Shown here: positions 8,891 to 17,522 of the stretch, piece by piece
How the letters are laid out: each line of letters starts with the position of its first letter
Numbering within the stretch: the stretch's first letter is position 1
From: an uncultured Oscillospiraceae bacterium
GTDB taxonomy: Bacteria; Bacillota; Clostridia; Oscillospirales; Oscillospiraceae
Direction of reading: 5' to 3'
Length of the DNA: 64,000 bases
NCBI GenBank assembly: GCA_944382965.1
Contig: CALWOA010000003.1
Span: forward strand, 79,155 to 143,154
Translations under genes and position numbers: made by a program
Notes under the pieces: generated by a model
Database searches by the model: none
Told to the model about the DNA's origin: nothing
Seen by the model: only the letters and a program-made list of their open reading frames with translations

Positions 8891-9703
8891 ATGAATGAAA
8901 AACGCCGTCCCCAGGGACGGGATGTCCCACGCCGGGCAGACCGGTTTGCTGAGCGAAGCAGCGTAGAAGAAGTAGAGGGCCAGCTGGAAGGCCGCAACGC
9001 CATCCAGGAGGCATTGAAAAGCGGACGTACCATTGATAAGGTCTTTGTGGCCTCCGGCGATACCGACCGGGGATTGCAGCGACTGGCCGCCCAGGCCAAG
9101 GAAGCCGGCGCCGTGGTGGTTCCGGTGGACCGCCGGAAGCTGGACGCCATGTCCACCACCCGCTCCCACCAAGGTATTATTGCCCTGGTAGCCGCCCACG
9201 ATTACTACACCATTGACGACCTTTTGGAAGAGGCTGCCAACCGGGGCCAGGCACCGCTGCTGGTGATCTGTGACGAACTGTCCGATCCTCATAATCTGGG
9301 TGCCATTTTGCGAAGCGCCGAATGCGCCGGTGCCCACGGTGTCATTATCCCCAAGCGCCGCAGCGTAGGGCTCACCGCCACGGTGGCCAAGGCCTCTGCC
9401 GGTGCCATGGAGTATATGAAGGTGGCCCGGGTCACCAACATCAACAACGCCATTGCCGAACTAAAGGAGAAAGGCGTGTGGATTTACGGCACCGCCGCCG
9501 AAGGCTCCATTCCCATGTACCAGGCTGACCTGACCGGACCTTCTGCTATTGTCATCGGCAACGAAGGCGACGGCATGAGCCAGCTGGTTCGCAAAAACTG
9601 CGATGTAATGGTACACATTCCCATGAATGGGCGCATCAGTTCCCTGAACGCGTCCGCCGCCGCATCTATTTTATTGTACGAGGCGGTACGCCAGCGCCGA
9701 TAA
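8891..9703 (+). CDS. rlmB: 23S rRNA 2'-O-ribose methyltransferase, RlmB/TrmH family
   Basis: A SPOUT-class enzyme that methylates a ribose in the 23S rRNA peptidyl-transferase region. The N-terminal ~100 residues are an RNA-binding substrate domain containing EGRNAIQEALKSG; the C-terminal SpoU domain shows all three motifs: SDPHNLGAILRSAE, VIGNEGDGMS and SLNASAAASILLYE, which together form the trefoil knot and SAM pocket. I choose the ATG at 8891 because GGAG lies nine bases upstream; a TTG three codons earlier is possible. The next gene begins 16 bases downstream and is likely co-transcribed. Confidence 0.92.
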   Translation: MNEKRRPQGRDVPRRADRFAERSSVEEVEGQLEGRNAIQEALKSGRTIDKVFVASGDTDRGLQRLAAQAKEAGAVVVPVDRRKLDAMSTTRSHQGIIALVAAHDYYTIDDLLEEAANRGQAPLLVICDELSDPHNLGAILRSAECAGAHGVIIPKRRSVGLTATVAKASAGAMEYMKVARVTNINNAIAELKEKGVWIYGTAAEGSIPMYQADLTGPSAIVIGNEGDGMSQLVRKNCDVMVHIPMNGRISSLNASAAASILLYEAVRQRR

Positions 9704-9718
9704 CCAGGAGGATACCCA

Positions 9719-11827
9719 ATGATGGATAACAAAGACGAACTCCAGGAATTTGACCTGGATGACATTCTCAACGAATTTCACGAAGAACCTCAGGAGGAAG
9801 CCCCGGAACTGCCGGAACTGACCGACATGCCGGAATTATCTTCCGACGAGGACTCCCAGGAGGATGACCTGGACTTGCCGGATCTGTCTGCCCCGGAAGA
9901 CGCCGAGGGTGCTGAGGACGCTGAAGATGACGACTTGGATCTGTCCGGATTGGATCTGCCGGAACTGGAACAAGCCGATATGGATTCCGACGAAACAGCG
10001 GACGACACCGCAGCCTACGAGCCTTTCTCCGAGGATTCCGAGGAAGTGACGGCCTCTGAGGATGATACCCTGGAATTTGACCTGTCGGAAGAGGAGTCTC
10101 ACTCCGCACCGGCAGAGCCTGCTTTCCAGACGGAAGAAACCTTCATCCCGGCCCCCATTGTATTCACTCCCCGCTCCCGGCTGAAAGAACTGAAAAAGAA
10201 GCTGGTAGCCGGCCCGGAAAAGCGGTATTACGCTTTGTCGGAGGTGGGCACCACCAAGCTGCAGATTGCCCTGCTGATTAACGTACTGCTGGTAGCCCTG
10301 TGCGCCGGCGTGACCACCTTGTTTGTGCTGGATATGATTCCGGAAAACCGGCTGCGGCTGGTGATTTTCAGCCAGGTGCTTTGCATGATGCTCTCTGCCC
10401 TGTTCGGCAGTTCCCTGATGATGGACAGCATCGGCGACCTTCTGAAAGGCCACTTCACCCTGAACACCCTGCTGACACTGACCTTTGCCGCCTGCATGGT
10501 TGACGGTGCTTTCTGTCTGATGGAGCTGCGGGTTCCCTGCTGCGCCGCTTTCTGCCTGGAAATGACCATGGCTCTGTGGGCAAGATTGCAGCAGCGCAAT
10601 ACCGAGCTGTCTCAGATGGACACCATGCGTAAGGCTGTGCGTCTGCATGGTTTGGTGCGGGTCAGCGATTACTTCCAGGGCAAGGACGGCCTGCTGCGTA
10701 CCGAAGGCGAAGTGGAAGATTTTATGGAAACCTATGACCGCACTTCCGGCCCTCAGCTGGTGCAGTCGATTTACGGTGGTCTAAGCCTGCTGGCCTGCAT
10801 CTGCATCGCCGTATTTGCCGGTCTGTTCCACGGCCTTAGCATGGGCGTGCAGATTCTGTCCACCAGCCTGCTGGTGGCAGTGCCCGCCACGTTCTTCATC
10901 TCCGTTTCCCGCCCCACCGCTATTTTGGAGCAGCGGCTGCATATGGTAGGCGCTGTGCTGTGCGGCTGGCAGGGTGTGAAGGGTCTGGGCGGCAAAGTGG
11001 CTTTCCCTCTGAATGACCACGATCTGTTCCCCCAGGGTAGCACCAAGCTCAACGGCGTAAAATTCTACGGCAACCGCAATCCGGATGACGTAGTCAGCTA
11101 TTCCACTTCCCTGATCAGCATTGCCGGCGGCGATCTGGTGCCGGTATTCAAGCAGCTGCTGTCCAGCAGGGGCGCTTCCGAATATCCTGTGGAAAATTTC
11201 CAGAACTACGGTGACGGCGGCATCGGCGGTGAAATCTGCGGCGAACCGGTTCTGCTGGGAAGTTTGAACTTCCTGCAGGATATGGGCGTGGAAATTCCGG
11301 AAGGCACCATGGTCAACCAGGCGGTCTATGTGGCAGTGGATGGTCAGCTGTGTGCCGTCTATGCCATTACCTACGCCAAGATGCGCTCCTCCGCTGCCGG
11401 TCTGGTGACCCTGTGCGGCTACTCCAAGCTGACCCCGGTAATGCTCTGCGACGACTTTATGTTAACCGAAAGCTTCCTGCAAGCCAAGTTTGACATCAAA
11501 ACTCGCCGTATGGCCTTCCCCGATCGGGAAGTTTCCCAGCAGCTGCGTCAGGTTCAGCCCGCTCCGGAAGCCCCGGTACTGGCTATGACCACCCGGGAAG
11601 AGCTGGTCAGTGCAGCCTATGCCGTCACCGGTGCCCGTGCCCTGCGCACCGCGGCAAAGCTGGGTGTCACCATCCATCTGATCGGTGGTATTCTGGGTAT
11701 GCTGATCATGCTGGTGCTGGCCCTGCTGGGCAACACCGACCTGCTGACTCCCACCAACATTCTGCTGTATCAGCTGGTCTGGGCAATTCCGGGACTGCTG
11801 GTTACCGAATGGACGAGAATCGTATAA
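9719..11827 (+). CDS. Degenerate P-type-ATPase-like membrane protein with acidic N-terminus
   Basis: The 702-residue protein begins with a ~140-residue acidic, Asp/Glu/Leu-rich, low-complexity cytoplasmic region. Four membrane segments follow (about 180-300), then two more (about 345-400), a soluble domain, and two C-terminal segments (about 640-700). The order matches a P1B-type metal ATPase: RPTAILEQ occupies the place after the CPx helix, GKVAFPLNDHD sits where the phosphorylated aspartate motif VxFDKTGT should be, and GDGGIGGEICGEPVLLGS resembles the nucleotide-binding G-x-G loop. The CPx, DKTGT and GDGxND motifs are all missing, so it cannot act as an ion-pumping ATPase by the known mechanism. 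RBS CAGGAGG. Function unknown. Confidence 0.75.
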   Translation: MMDNKDELQEFDLDDILNEFHEEPQEEAPELPELTDMPELSSDEDSQEDDLDLPDLSAPEDAEGAEDAEDDDLDLSGLDLPELEQADMDSDETADDTAAYEPFSEDSEEVTASEDDTLEFDLSEEESHSAPAEPAFQTEETFIPAPIVFTPRSRLKELKKKLVAGPEKRYYALSEVGTTKLQIALLINVLLVALCAGVTTLFVLDMIPENRLRLVIFSQVLCMMLSALFGSSLMMDSIGDLLKGHFTLNTLLTLTFAACMVDGAFCLMELRVPCCAAFCLEMTMALWARLQQRNTELSQMDTMRKAVRLHGLVRVSDYFQGKDGLLRTEGEVEDFMETYDRTSGPQLVQSIYGGLSLLACICIAVFAGLFHGLSMGVQILSTSLLVAVPATFFISVSRPTAILEQRLHMVGAVLCGWQGVKGLGGKVAFPLNDHDLFPQGSTKLNGVKFYGNRNPDDVVSYSTSLISIAGGDLVPVFKQLLSSRGASEYPVENFQNYGDGGIGGEICGEPVLLGSLNFLQDMGVEIPEGTMVNQAVYVAVDGQLCAVYAITYAKMRSSAAGLVTLCGYSKLTPVMLCDDFMLTESFLQAKFDIKTRRMAFPDREVSQQLRQVQPAPEAPVLAMTTREELVSAAYAVTGARALRTAAKLGVTIHLIGGILGMLIMLVLALLGNTDLLTPTNILLYQLVWAIPGLLVTEWTRIV

Positions 11828-11834
11828 TTTTTCA

Positions 11835-11870
11835 CCGGGAGGCCCCCAGGGGCCTCCCGGTATTTCTTTT
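11835..11870 (+). terminator. Intrinsic terminator after the ATPase-like gene
   Basis: Palindromic GC-rich hairpin CCGGGAGGCCCC / GGGGCCTCCCGG (11835-11860) followed by TATTTCTTTT. Confidence 0.88.
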
Positions 11871-11897
11871 AGCTACGGGGAATTTACTGAAAAAAGG

Positions 11898-11926
11898 TTG
11901 CAAATTGTAAACTTTTGCGTTATAAT
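11898..11926 (+). promoter_or_regulatory. Sigma-A promoter of the lipoprotein gene
   Basis: TTGCAA (11898-11903), 17-base spacer, TATAAT (11921-11926). Confidence 0.8.
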
Positions 11927-11970
11927 GGGAGGACATTCGGAAATTGAGCCTTATGCAAGGAGGAACCTAT

Positions 11971-12798
11971 ATGAATCGCAAGCCTCTTCTGACACGGATT
12001 GCCCTGGTAACCCTGCTGGCCCTGGCCCTGACCGGCTGCGGCAAGAAGCAGGAGCAAGCCCAGTCTACCCAGCCCACCCAGGCAGCTTCCCAAGCCGTTG
12101 TATCCAACGAAGCCGGAATGTCCTGGTCCATGAATGCCACCACCTGGAGCAGCCCCAACGGTGCCACCGTCAACCTGACCCTCACCCCGGGGGATGACAG
12201 TTATGACGGCGTTACCTTTGTGGTTCGCCTGGAGGGCGAAGATGTGGCCAGCGTTCCCTGTGAGCGGGACGGCAGCAACTATGTGGCTTCCGCGGACCTG
12301 AATGCCGCCGATGGCTACTGCTATTATGCCCTGATTTCCGCCGACGGCACCACCTCGGAAATTGCCCTGAATACCCCCACCAAGCTTACGGATGAGACTT
12401 TGGTCAATATGGCCTCGGCGTTGGATTCTTACTGCAATGTGCTGGTGGAATCTTCCGACTTTGACGGCAAGAACCTGACCCTCACCGGGGGCGAAGTCCA
12501 GGTGCAGCTGCCCCGGATCACCAACGACGGCCAGGCCATTACCCCCAAGGAGGCACTGATGATCCTGACCATGGACGGTGAGGACGTAGCCCAGCAGGCC
12601 ATTACCCTGACTTCTACGGACGGCTCCAACCGCTACGGCTGCGCTTTGACCGATGTATCCTTCCCGATACCGGAAATGGAGGAAGATCATCAGCTGTATC
12701 TGCGGCTGGATGTGACGCTGTCCAACGATCAGATTCTCTCCGCTCCGGGCGGTACTTGGTACTATTCCGGCGGAGAACTGCTGCTGGCTGTGGGCTGA
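11971..12798 (+). CDS. Predicted lipoprotein of unknown function
   Basis: The start at 11971 follows AAGGAGG by seven bases. The 275-residue product has a basic N-terminus, a hydrophobic core and a lipobox LTGC, so it should be lipidated at the cysteine and anchored to the outer face of the membrane. A Gln/Thr/Ser-rich linker follows. The rest is rich in Asp, Gly, Thr and beta-type alternation (GDDSYDGVTFVVRLEGEDV and a similar LMILTMDGEDVAQ segment), suggesting two related beta-sandwich domains. I do not recognise the family. It has its own promoter and terminator, so it is a single-gene unit. Confidence 0.82.
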   Translation: MNRKPLLTRIALVTLLALALTGCGKKQEQAQSTQPTQAASQAVVSNEAGMSWSMNATTWSSPNGATVNLTLTPGDDSYDGVTFVVRLEGEDVASVPCERDGSNYVASADLNAADGYCYYALISADGTTSEIALNTPTKLTDETLVNMASALDSYCNVLVESSDFDGKNLTLTGGEVQVQLPRITNDGQAITPKEALMILTMDGEDVAQQAITLTSTDGSNRYGCALTDVSFPIPEMEEDHQLYLRLDVTLSNDQILSAPGGTWYYSGGELLLAVG

Positions 12799-12820
12799 TT
12801 TTCTCAATTTAACAGCGAAT

Positions 12821-12853
12821 AAGGTACCGCTCTTGGCAGCGGTACCTTTTGCA
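12821..12853 (+). terminator. Intrinsic terminator after the lipoprotein gene
   Basis: Inverted repeat AAGGTACCGCT / AGCGGTACCTT (12821-12848) followed by a short T-rich stretch. The rest of the 12.80-13.14 kb gap is AT-rich and holds only the trmL promoter. Confidence 0.75.
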
Positions 12854-13052
12854 TTTTGACCAAATCCACATTTTGGGAAAAAGAATGAGAAAAACATCCG
12901 CTTTTCTTCCATTTTTCCCGGTTTTACCCCAGCACATTTTCGGTAGATTTCTTTCCTCCCAGGCCAACTTCTGCATTTTCAACAAATTTCCGTCTATTGC
13001 CCCCAAATTTATGTGAATACTATAAAAACTTGAAAAAATGGAATTTTCACAA

Positions 13053-13081
13053 TTGATTTTATGGCACATTTGTCTTACAAT
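13053..13081 (+). promoter_or_regulatory. Sigma-A promoter of trmL (and probably pgk)
   Basis: TTGATT (13053-13058) and TACAAT (13076-13081), 17-base spacer. Confidence 0.7.
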
Positions 13082-13139
13082 AGGTGGCGAACGGATTCAA
13101 ATAGTCTGTCCAAGTTCTGTCCTGCCGAGGTGAGGGTTT

Positions 13140-13622
13140 TTGCTGAATATCGTACTGGTGGAACCGGAGATTCCCCAGAACTGCGGCAACATTGCCCGCA
13201 CCTGTGCCGCCACCGGAGCAAGGCTCCATCTGATCCGCCCCCTGGGCTTTGATATCTCGGAAAAAGCCGTCCGCCGGGCCGGATTGGATTACTGGCACCT
13301 GGTGTCGGTTTCGGTTTACGATAACCTTGCCGATTTCTTTGCCAAAAACACCGTGGAGGAAATGTGGTGTCTTTCCACAAAGGCCCCCCGCAGTTACACC
13401 CAGGCCCAGTTTCATGATGGGTGCTACCTGTTCTTCGGCAAGGAAACCAAAGGTCTGCCGGAACCGTTTCTGGAAGCGCACTACGACCAGTGCGTCCGCA
13501 TCCCCATGCGCAGCGATGCCCGCAGTCTGAACCTGAGCAATGCGGTGGCCATCACCGTATATGAAGCTCTGCGGCAGCTGTCTTTCCCCGATTTGCAGGA
13601 TTATGGAAAAATGCGGGTCTGA
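13140..13622 (+). CDS. trmL: tRNA (cytidine/uridine-34 2'-O)-methyltransferase TrmL
   Basis: This small SPOUT enzyme methylates the ribose of the wobble base in tRNA-Leu anticodons. The 160-residue protein is the normal length for the single-domain family. Visible motifs are EPEIPQNCGNIARTC at the N-terminus, FGKETKGLP in the middle and SLNLSNAVAITVYEALRQ near the C-terminus, which make up the knotted SAM site. The start is a TTG at 13140, six bases after GAGGTGA; no ATG fits the conserved N-terminus. pgk follows 61 bases downstream with no obvious terminator between. Confidence 0.92.
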   Translation: MLNIVLVEPEIPQNCGNIARTCAATGARLHLIRPLGFDISEKAVRRAGLDYWHLVSVSVYDNLADFFAKNTVEEMWCLSTKAPRSYTQAQFHDGCYLFFGKETKGLPEPFLEAHYDQCVRIPMRSDARSLNLSNAVAITVYEALRQLSFPDLQDYGKMRV

Positions 13623-13683
13623 CCTTTCAGGCAGCGTTGCCTCCTGCCCGGAAGATCCCCGATAATGTTATGGAGGAGTAACT

Positions 13684-14883
13684 ATGAACTACAACAAGAA
13701 GTCTATTGAAGACATCGACGTAGCCGGCAAGCGCGTGCTGTGCCGCTGTGATTTCAACGTTCCCACCAAGAACGGTGTCATCACCTCCGACAAGCGGATT
13801 GTTGCCGCTCTGCCCACCATCCAGTACCTGATCGCCCACAAGGCCAAGGTCATTCTGTGCTCCCACATGGGCAAGCCCAAGGGCGAATGGAAGCCCGAGC
13901 TGAGCCTGAAGGTGGTTGCCGACCGTCTGAGCCAGCTGCTGGGTCAGGAAGTCATCATGGCTGCCGACGTAGCAGGCGAGGATGCCAAGGCCAAGGCCGC
14001 CGCTCTGGGCGAAGGCCAGGTCATGCTGCTGGAGAACACCCGTTACATGAAGGGCGAAACCAAGAACGATCCCGAGCTGAGCAAGGAACTGGCTTCCATG
14101 GCCGACATCTTTGTCAACGACGCTTTCGGTACCGCTCACCGTGCCCACTCCTCCACCGCTGGTGTGGCTGATTACCTGCCCGCTGTGTGCGGCTACCTGG
14201 TGCAGAAGGAAGTCTCCATCATGGGCAAGGCTCTGGCCAACCCCGAGCGTCCCTTCGTTGCTATCCTGGGCGGCGCCAAGGTTTCCGACAAGCTCAATGT
14301 TATCAACAACCTGCTGGAGAAGGTGGATACCCTGATCATCGGCGGCGGTATGGCTTACACCTTCCTGGCTGCCAAGGGCTACTCCGTGGGCAACTCCCTG
14401 CTGGACGAGACCAAGATCGACTACTGCAAGGAAATGATGGCCAAGGCAGAAGCCAAGGGCGTCAAGCTGCTGCTGCCCATCGACACCGTGGTAGCTGACG
14501 GCTTCCCCTCTCCCATTGACGGCCCCGTTTCCGTGGAAACCGTGAATGTGGACTCCATCCCCGCCGGCAAGGAAGGCCTGGATATCGGCGAGAAGACCCG
14601 TGCTCTGTTTGCTGACGCTGTGAAGAGCGCCAAGACCGTGGTTTGGAACGGCCCCATGGGCGTGTTCGAGAACCCCACCCTGGCTGCCGGCACCATTGCT
14701 GTTGCCCAGGCTCTGGCTGATTCCGATGCCATCACCATCGTCGGCGGCGGCGACAGCGCTGCTGCCTGCGAGCAGCTGGGCTTCGCTGACAAGATCACCC
14801 ACATCTCCACCGGCGGCGGCGCTTCCCTGGAGTTCCTGGAAGGCCTGGAGCTGCCCGGTATTGCCTGCCTGCAGGATAAGTAA
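13684..14883 (+). CDS. pgk: Phosphoglycerate kinase
   Basis: Glycolytic enzyme that transfers phosphate from 1,3-bisphosphoglycerate to ADP. The 399-residue protein is standard length. The N-terminal RCDFNVP substrate motif, the SHMGKPKG basic-patch segment, and the C-terminal nucleotide motif VGGGDSAAA are all visible. The start follows GGAGGAGTAAC. It is followed by a terminator and then tpiA, the usual clostridial pairing of lower-glycolysis genes. Codon use is strongly biased toward C-ending codons and AAG/GAG, as expected for a highly expressed gene. Confidence 0.98.
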   Translation: MNYNKKSIEDIDVAGKRVLCRCDFNVPTKNGVITSDKRIVAALPTIQYLIAHKAKVILCSHMGKPKGEWKPELSLKVVADRLSQLLGQEVIMAADVAGEDAKAKAAALGEGQVMLLENTRYMKGETKNDPELSKELASMADIFVNDAFGTAHRAHSSTAGVADYLPAVCGYLVQKEVSIMGKALANPERPFVAILGGAKVSDKLNVINNLLEKVDTLIIGGGMAYTFLAAKGYSVGNSLLDETKIDYCKEMMAKAEAKGVKLLLPIDTVVADGFPSPIDGPVSVETVNVDSIPAGKEGLDIGEKTRALFADAVKSAKTVVWNGPMGVFENPTLAAGTIAVAQALADSDAITIVGGGDSAAACEQLGFADKITHISTGGGASLEFLEGLELPGIACLQDK

Positions 14884-14905
14884 GGCTTCTATTTCGCGTT
14901 TTGTA

Positions 14906-14934
14906 GGGGCCGGTGCGTGCATCGGCCCCTTTCC
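14906..14934 (+). terminator. Intrinsic terminator after pgk
   Basis: GGGGCCG / CGGCCCC hairpin (14906-14929) followed by TTTCCCC; the T-tract is short so read-through to tpiA is possible. Confidence 0.65.
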
Positions 14935-15042
14935 CCGGTCTGCCTTTCCCCTGTTTGGGATCTGTGTTTCTTAGAGTAACCATTAAATCAGTATATTCAC
15001 ATGGTGTTAGCACATCCATGTTTAATAAAAGGAGAAAAGAAA

Positions 15043-15819
15043 ATGAATCGTAAGTATCGTAAGACCGTCATTGCCGGTAACTGGAAGATGAACAAGACCC
15101 CCTCCGAAACCAAGGAGTTTATGACCCAGCTGAAGGCTATTATGCCCAAGGGCCGTTGGTGCGATGTAGCTCTGTGCGTTCCCGCCGTGTGCATCCCCGC
15201 TGCTGTCCGCGCTATGCGGGAGACCCGCGTGGGTATCGGCGCCGAGAACTGCAACGCCAATCCCTCCGGCGCTTACACCGGCGAAATCGCCACCAACATG
15301 CTGACCGATGCCGGCTGCAAGTACGTCATCATCGGCCACTCCGAGCGCCGCGCCATGGGCGAAACCGACGCCGATATCAATGCCAAGGTTCTGGCCGCTC
15401 TGGAAGCTGGCCTGATCCCCATTCTGTGCTGCGGCGAGAGCCTGGAGCAGCGCAACAGCGGCGTTACCGCTGAGTGGATCACCATGCAGATCAAGCTGGG
15501 TCTGGCTGGCGTGCCCGAAGACAAGATCCGCAAGGTCATCATCGCCTACGAGCCCATCTGGGCCATCGGTACCGGCCTGACCGCTACCCCCGAGCAGGCT
15601 GAGGAAGTCTGCGAGATGATCCGCAGCGTGGTGCGCAAGCTGTACTCTTCCAAGAACGCCCGCGCCATCTCCATCCTGTACGGCGGTTCCATGAACGAGA
15701 AGAACGCCTTCGAGCTGCTGGCTCAGCCCGACATCGACGGCGGCCTGATCGGCGGCGCTTCCCTGGTTCCCGAGAAGTTCGTCAAGATCATCGAAGCTGC
15801 CAACCAGCCCACCGTGTAA
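15043..15819 (+). CDS. tpiA: Triosephosphate isomerase
   Basis: Interconverts dihydroxyacetone phosphate and glyceraldehyde 3-phosphate. The 258-residue product is full length. The catalytic residues are all visible: Lys in GNWKMNKT, His in IIGHSERR and Glu in AYEPIWAIGTG; the phosphate-gripping segment ILYGGSM is near the C-terminus. I choose the ATG at 15043 because AAAGGAG lies just upstream; the frame is open further back without an RBS. Highly biased codon use matches pgk. Confidence 0.98.
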   Translation: MNRKYRKTVIAGNWKMNKTPSETKEFMTQLKAIMPKGRWCDVALCVPAVCIPAAVRAMRETRVGIGAENCNANPSGAYTGEIATNMLTDAGCKYVIIGHSERRAMGETDADINAKVLAALEAGLIPILCCGESLEQRNSGVTAEWITMQIKLGLAGVPEDKIRKVIIAYEPIWAIGTGLTATPEQAEEVCEMIRSVVRKLYSSKNARAISILYGGSMNEKNAFELLAQPDIDGGLIGGASLVPEKFVKIIEAANQPTV

Positions 15820-15831
15820 TTTCGCTTTCTC

Positions 15832-15867
15832 AAGGGAGCAGCCCATGGCTGCTCCCTTGCGTTTTTA
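15832..15867 (+). terminator. Intrinsic terminator after tpiA
   Basis: Perfect 12-base inverted repeat AAGGGAGCAGCC / GGCTGCTCCCTT (15832-15858) followed by GCGTTTTTA. Confidence 0.85.
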
Positions 15868-15879
15868 TGGAGGATACCC

Positions 15880-16914
15880 ATGCAAACCTTACTGCTTTCC
15901 GCCGATCAGCCCCAGACGGCTGCCATAGCGGCGGAACTGATTCAAAAAGGGGAACTGGTGGCCATTCCCACGGAAACCGTCTACGGTCTGGGCGCCAACG
16001 GTCTGGACGAGGAGGCAGTGGCCAAGATTTTTCTTGCCAAGGGCCGTCCCCAGGATAACCCCTTGATTCTGCATATCTGCGGTGCTGAGCAGATCGAACT
16101 GTTCTGCCACCACATTCCCCAAAGCGCCTATGATCTGGCCCAGGCTTTCTGGCCCGGCCCGCTGACCATTGTGCTGCCTGCCCGGGATGTTGTTCCCCGG
16201 CGTACCACCGGCGGACTGGATACAGTAGCGGTGCGCTGCCCGGACAACGCCGTCACCCGGGAAATCATCCGCCTGTCCGGGGTTCCCATTGCGGCTCCCT
16301 CCGCCAACATTTCCGGCAAACCCTCCACCACCACCGCAGAGCATGTGCTCCACGACCACGACGGCAAAATCGCCGCCATTGTGGACGGCGGGCCCTGCCG
16401 GGTGGGAGTGGAATCCACCATTGTGGATCTGACCGAGGAGCGGCCCCGGCTGCTGCGTCCCGGCGGCATCGGCCCGGAGCAGCTGCTGGAAGTTCTGGGA
16501 GATCTGGTTATTGACAAAGCCGTCACTGCTCAGATTGACAAAGATACCGTGGTGAAAGCCCCCGGCATGAAATACCGCCACTATGCTCCCGTGGAGCCGG
16601 TGGTCATTGTCTCCGGCAGCCGGGAAAAGGCCGCCGCTTATATTCACCGCCACTTCACCCCGGGAGACCGGGTGCTGTGCTTTGAAGAAGAGCTGCCCCT
16701 GTATGAAGGCTGCAATCCCCTGTCCTACGGTCAGGAAGCGGATGTGAACACCCTTTCCGCCGGACTGTTTGCCGCCCTGCGGGAATTGGATGACCCCAAA
16801 ATTCACCAGGTCTATGCCCGGTGCCCGGTAGGCGGGGGCGTAGCCTACGCCGTGCAGAACCGGCTGCGCAAGGCCGCCGCCTTCCACATTGTGGACGCGG
16901 AGGAAGAAGCATGA
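15880..16914 (+). CDS. sua5: Threonylcarbamoyl-AMP synthase, Sua5 type
   Basis: Makes threonylcarbamoyl-AMP from threonine, bicarbonate and ATP for the t6A modification of ANN-decoding tRNAs. The 344-residue protein is the long Sua5 form: an N-terminal YrdC/TsaC domain (about 1-205), with IPTETVYGLGANG and KGRPQDNPLILH, and a C-terminal Sua5 domain (about 215-340). SPAGxxR-type residues appear in the AAPSANISGKPS motif. Its stop overlaps the coaE start in ATGA, so the two are translationally coupled; both overlap into the aminopeptidase gene, giving a three-gene unit. Confidence 0.94.
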   Translation: MQTLLLSADQPQTAAIAAELIQKGELVAIPTETVYGLGANGLDEEAVAKIFLAKGRPQDNPLILHICGAEQIELFCHHIPQSAYDLAQAFWPGPLTIVLPARDVVPRRTTGGLDTVAVRCPDNAVTREIIRLSGVPIAAPSANISGKPSTTTAEHVLHDHDGKIAAIVDGGPCRVGVESTIVDLTEERPRLLRPGGIGPEQLLEVLGDLVIDKAVTAQIDKDTVVKAPGMKYRHYAPVEPVVIVSGSREKAAAYIHRHFTPGDRVLCFEEELPLYEGCNPLSYGQEADVNTLSAGLFAALRELDDPKIHQVYARCPVGGGVAYAVQNRLRKAAAFHIVDAEEEA

Positions 16915-17522
16915 TTTTGGGCATCACCGGCGGCACCGGCTGCGGAAAAACCACCCTGCTGGGGCTTATTGCAAAGCAAGGCGGGATTGTGCTGGACTGC
17001 GACGCCATTTACCATCAGCTTCTTTCCACCGATGCCCAGCTCCTGGCCCAGATTGAGACTCGGTTCCCGGGCACTGTGGAAAATGGGATTTTGCAGCGGA
17101 AAAAGCTGGGAAACCTGGTCTTTTCTGACCCCGGCGCTCTGAAGGATCTGAATAAAATCACCCACAGCGCCGTGGTTTTCCAGGTGCACCGCAGTCTGAC
17201 CCCAAAACCCGCCCTGGCTGCCATTGACGCCATTGCCCTGTTTGAAAGCGGGTTGGATCAGCTGTGCGACATTACCGTAGCCGTCACCGCCCCCACGGAA
17301 GACCGGGTGCGGCGGCTCATGGCCCGGGATGGCATCAGCGAAGACTATGCCCGCCGCCGCATTGCCGCCCAGCCGGAAGAAAGCTGGTTCCGGGAAAAAT
17401 GCGGCTATGTTCTGAACAACGACGGAAGTCCGGCACAGTTCCGTGACAAATGCCTTGCTTTTTTACAGCAACTCGGTATAATAGGAGAAGAAATCATACC
17501 CAAAGGAGAGATTGATTTATGA
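16911..17522 (+). CDS. coaE: Dephospho-CoA kinase
   Basis: Last enzyme of coenzyme A synthesis; phosphorylates the 3'-hydroxyl of dephospho-CoA. The 203-residue protein starts with the P-loop GGTGCGKTT (residues 7-15), followed by LDCDAIYHQLL in place of the usual DADxIxHxL motif. The lid region RRLMARDGISEDYARRRIAAQ is typical of the family. The start ATG overlaps the sua5 stop codon by four bases, and its own stop overlaps the next start the same way. A promoter for the downstream aminopeptidase lies inside its 3' end. Confidence 0.92.
   Translation: MILGITGGTGCGKTTLLGLIAKQGGIVLDCDAIYHQLLSTDAQLLAQIETRFPGTVENGILQRKKLGNLVFSDPGALKDLNKITHSAVVFQVHRSLTPKPALAAIDAIALFESGLDQLCDITVAVTAPTEDRVRRLMARDGISEDYARRRIAAQPEESWFREKCGYVLNNDGSPAQFRDKCLAFLQQLGIIGEEIIPKGEIDL
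17455..17482 (+). promoter_or_regulatory. Internal promoter in coaE for the aminopeptidase gene
   Basis: TTGCTT (17455-17460), 16-base spacer, TATAAT (17477-17482), 36 bases before the aminopeptidase start. Confidence 0.55.
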
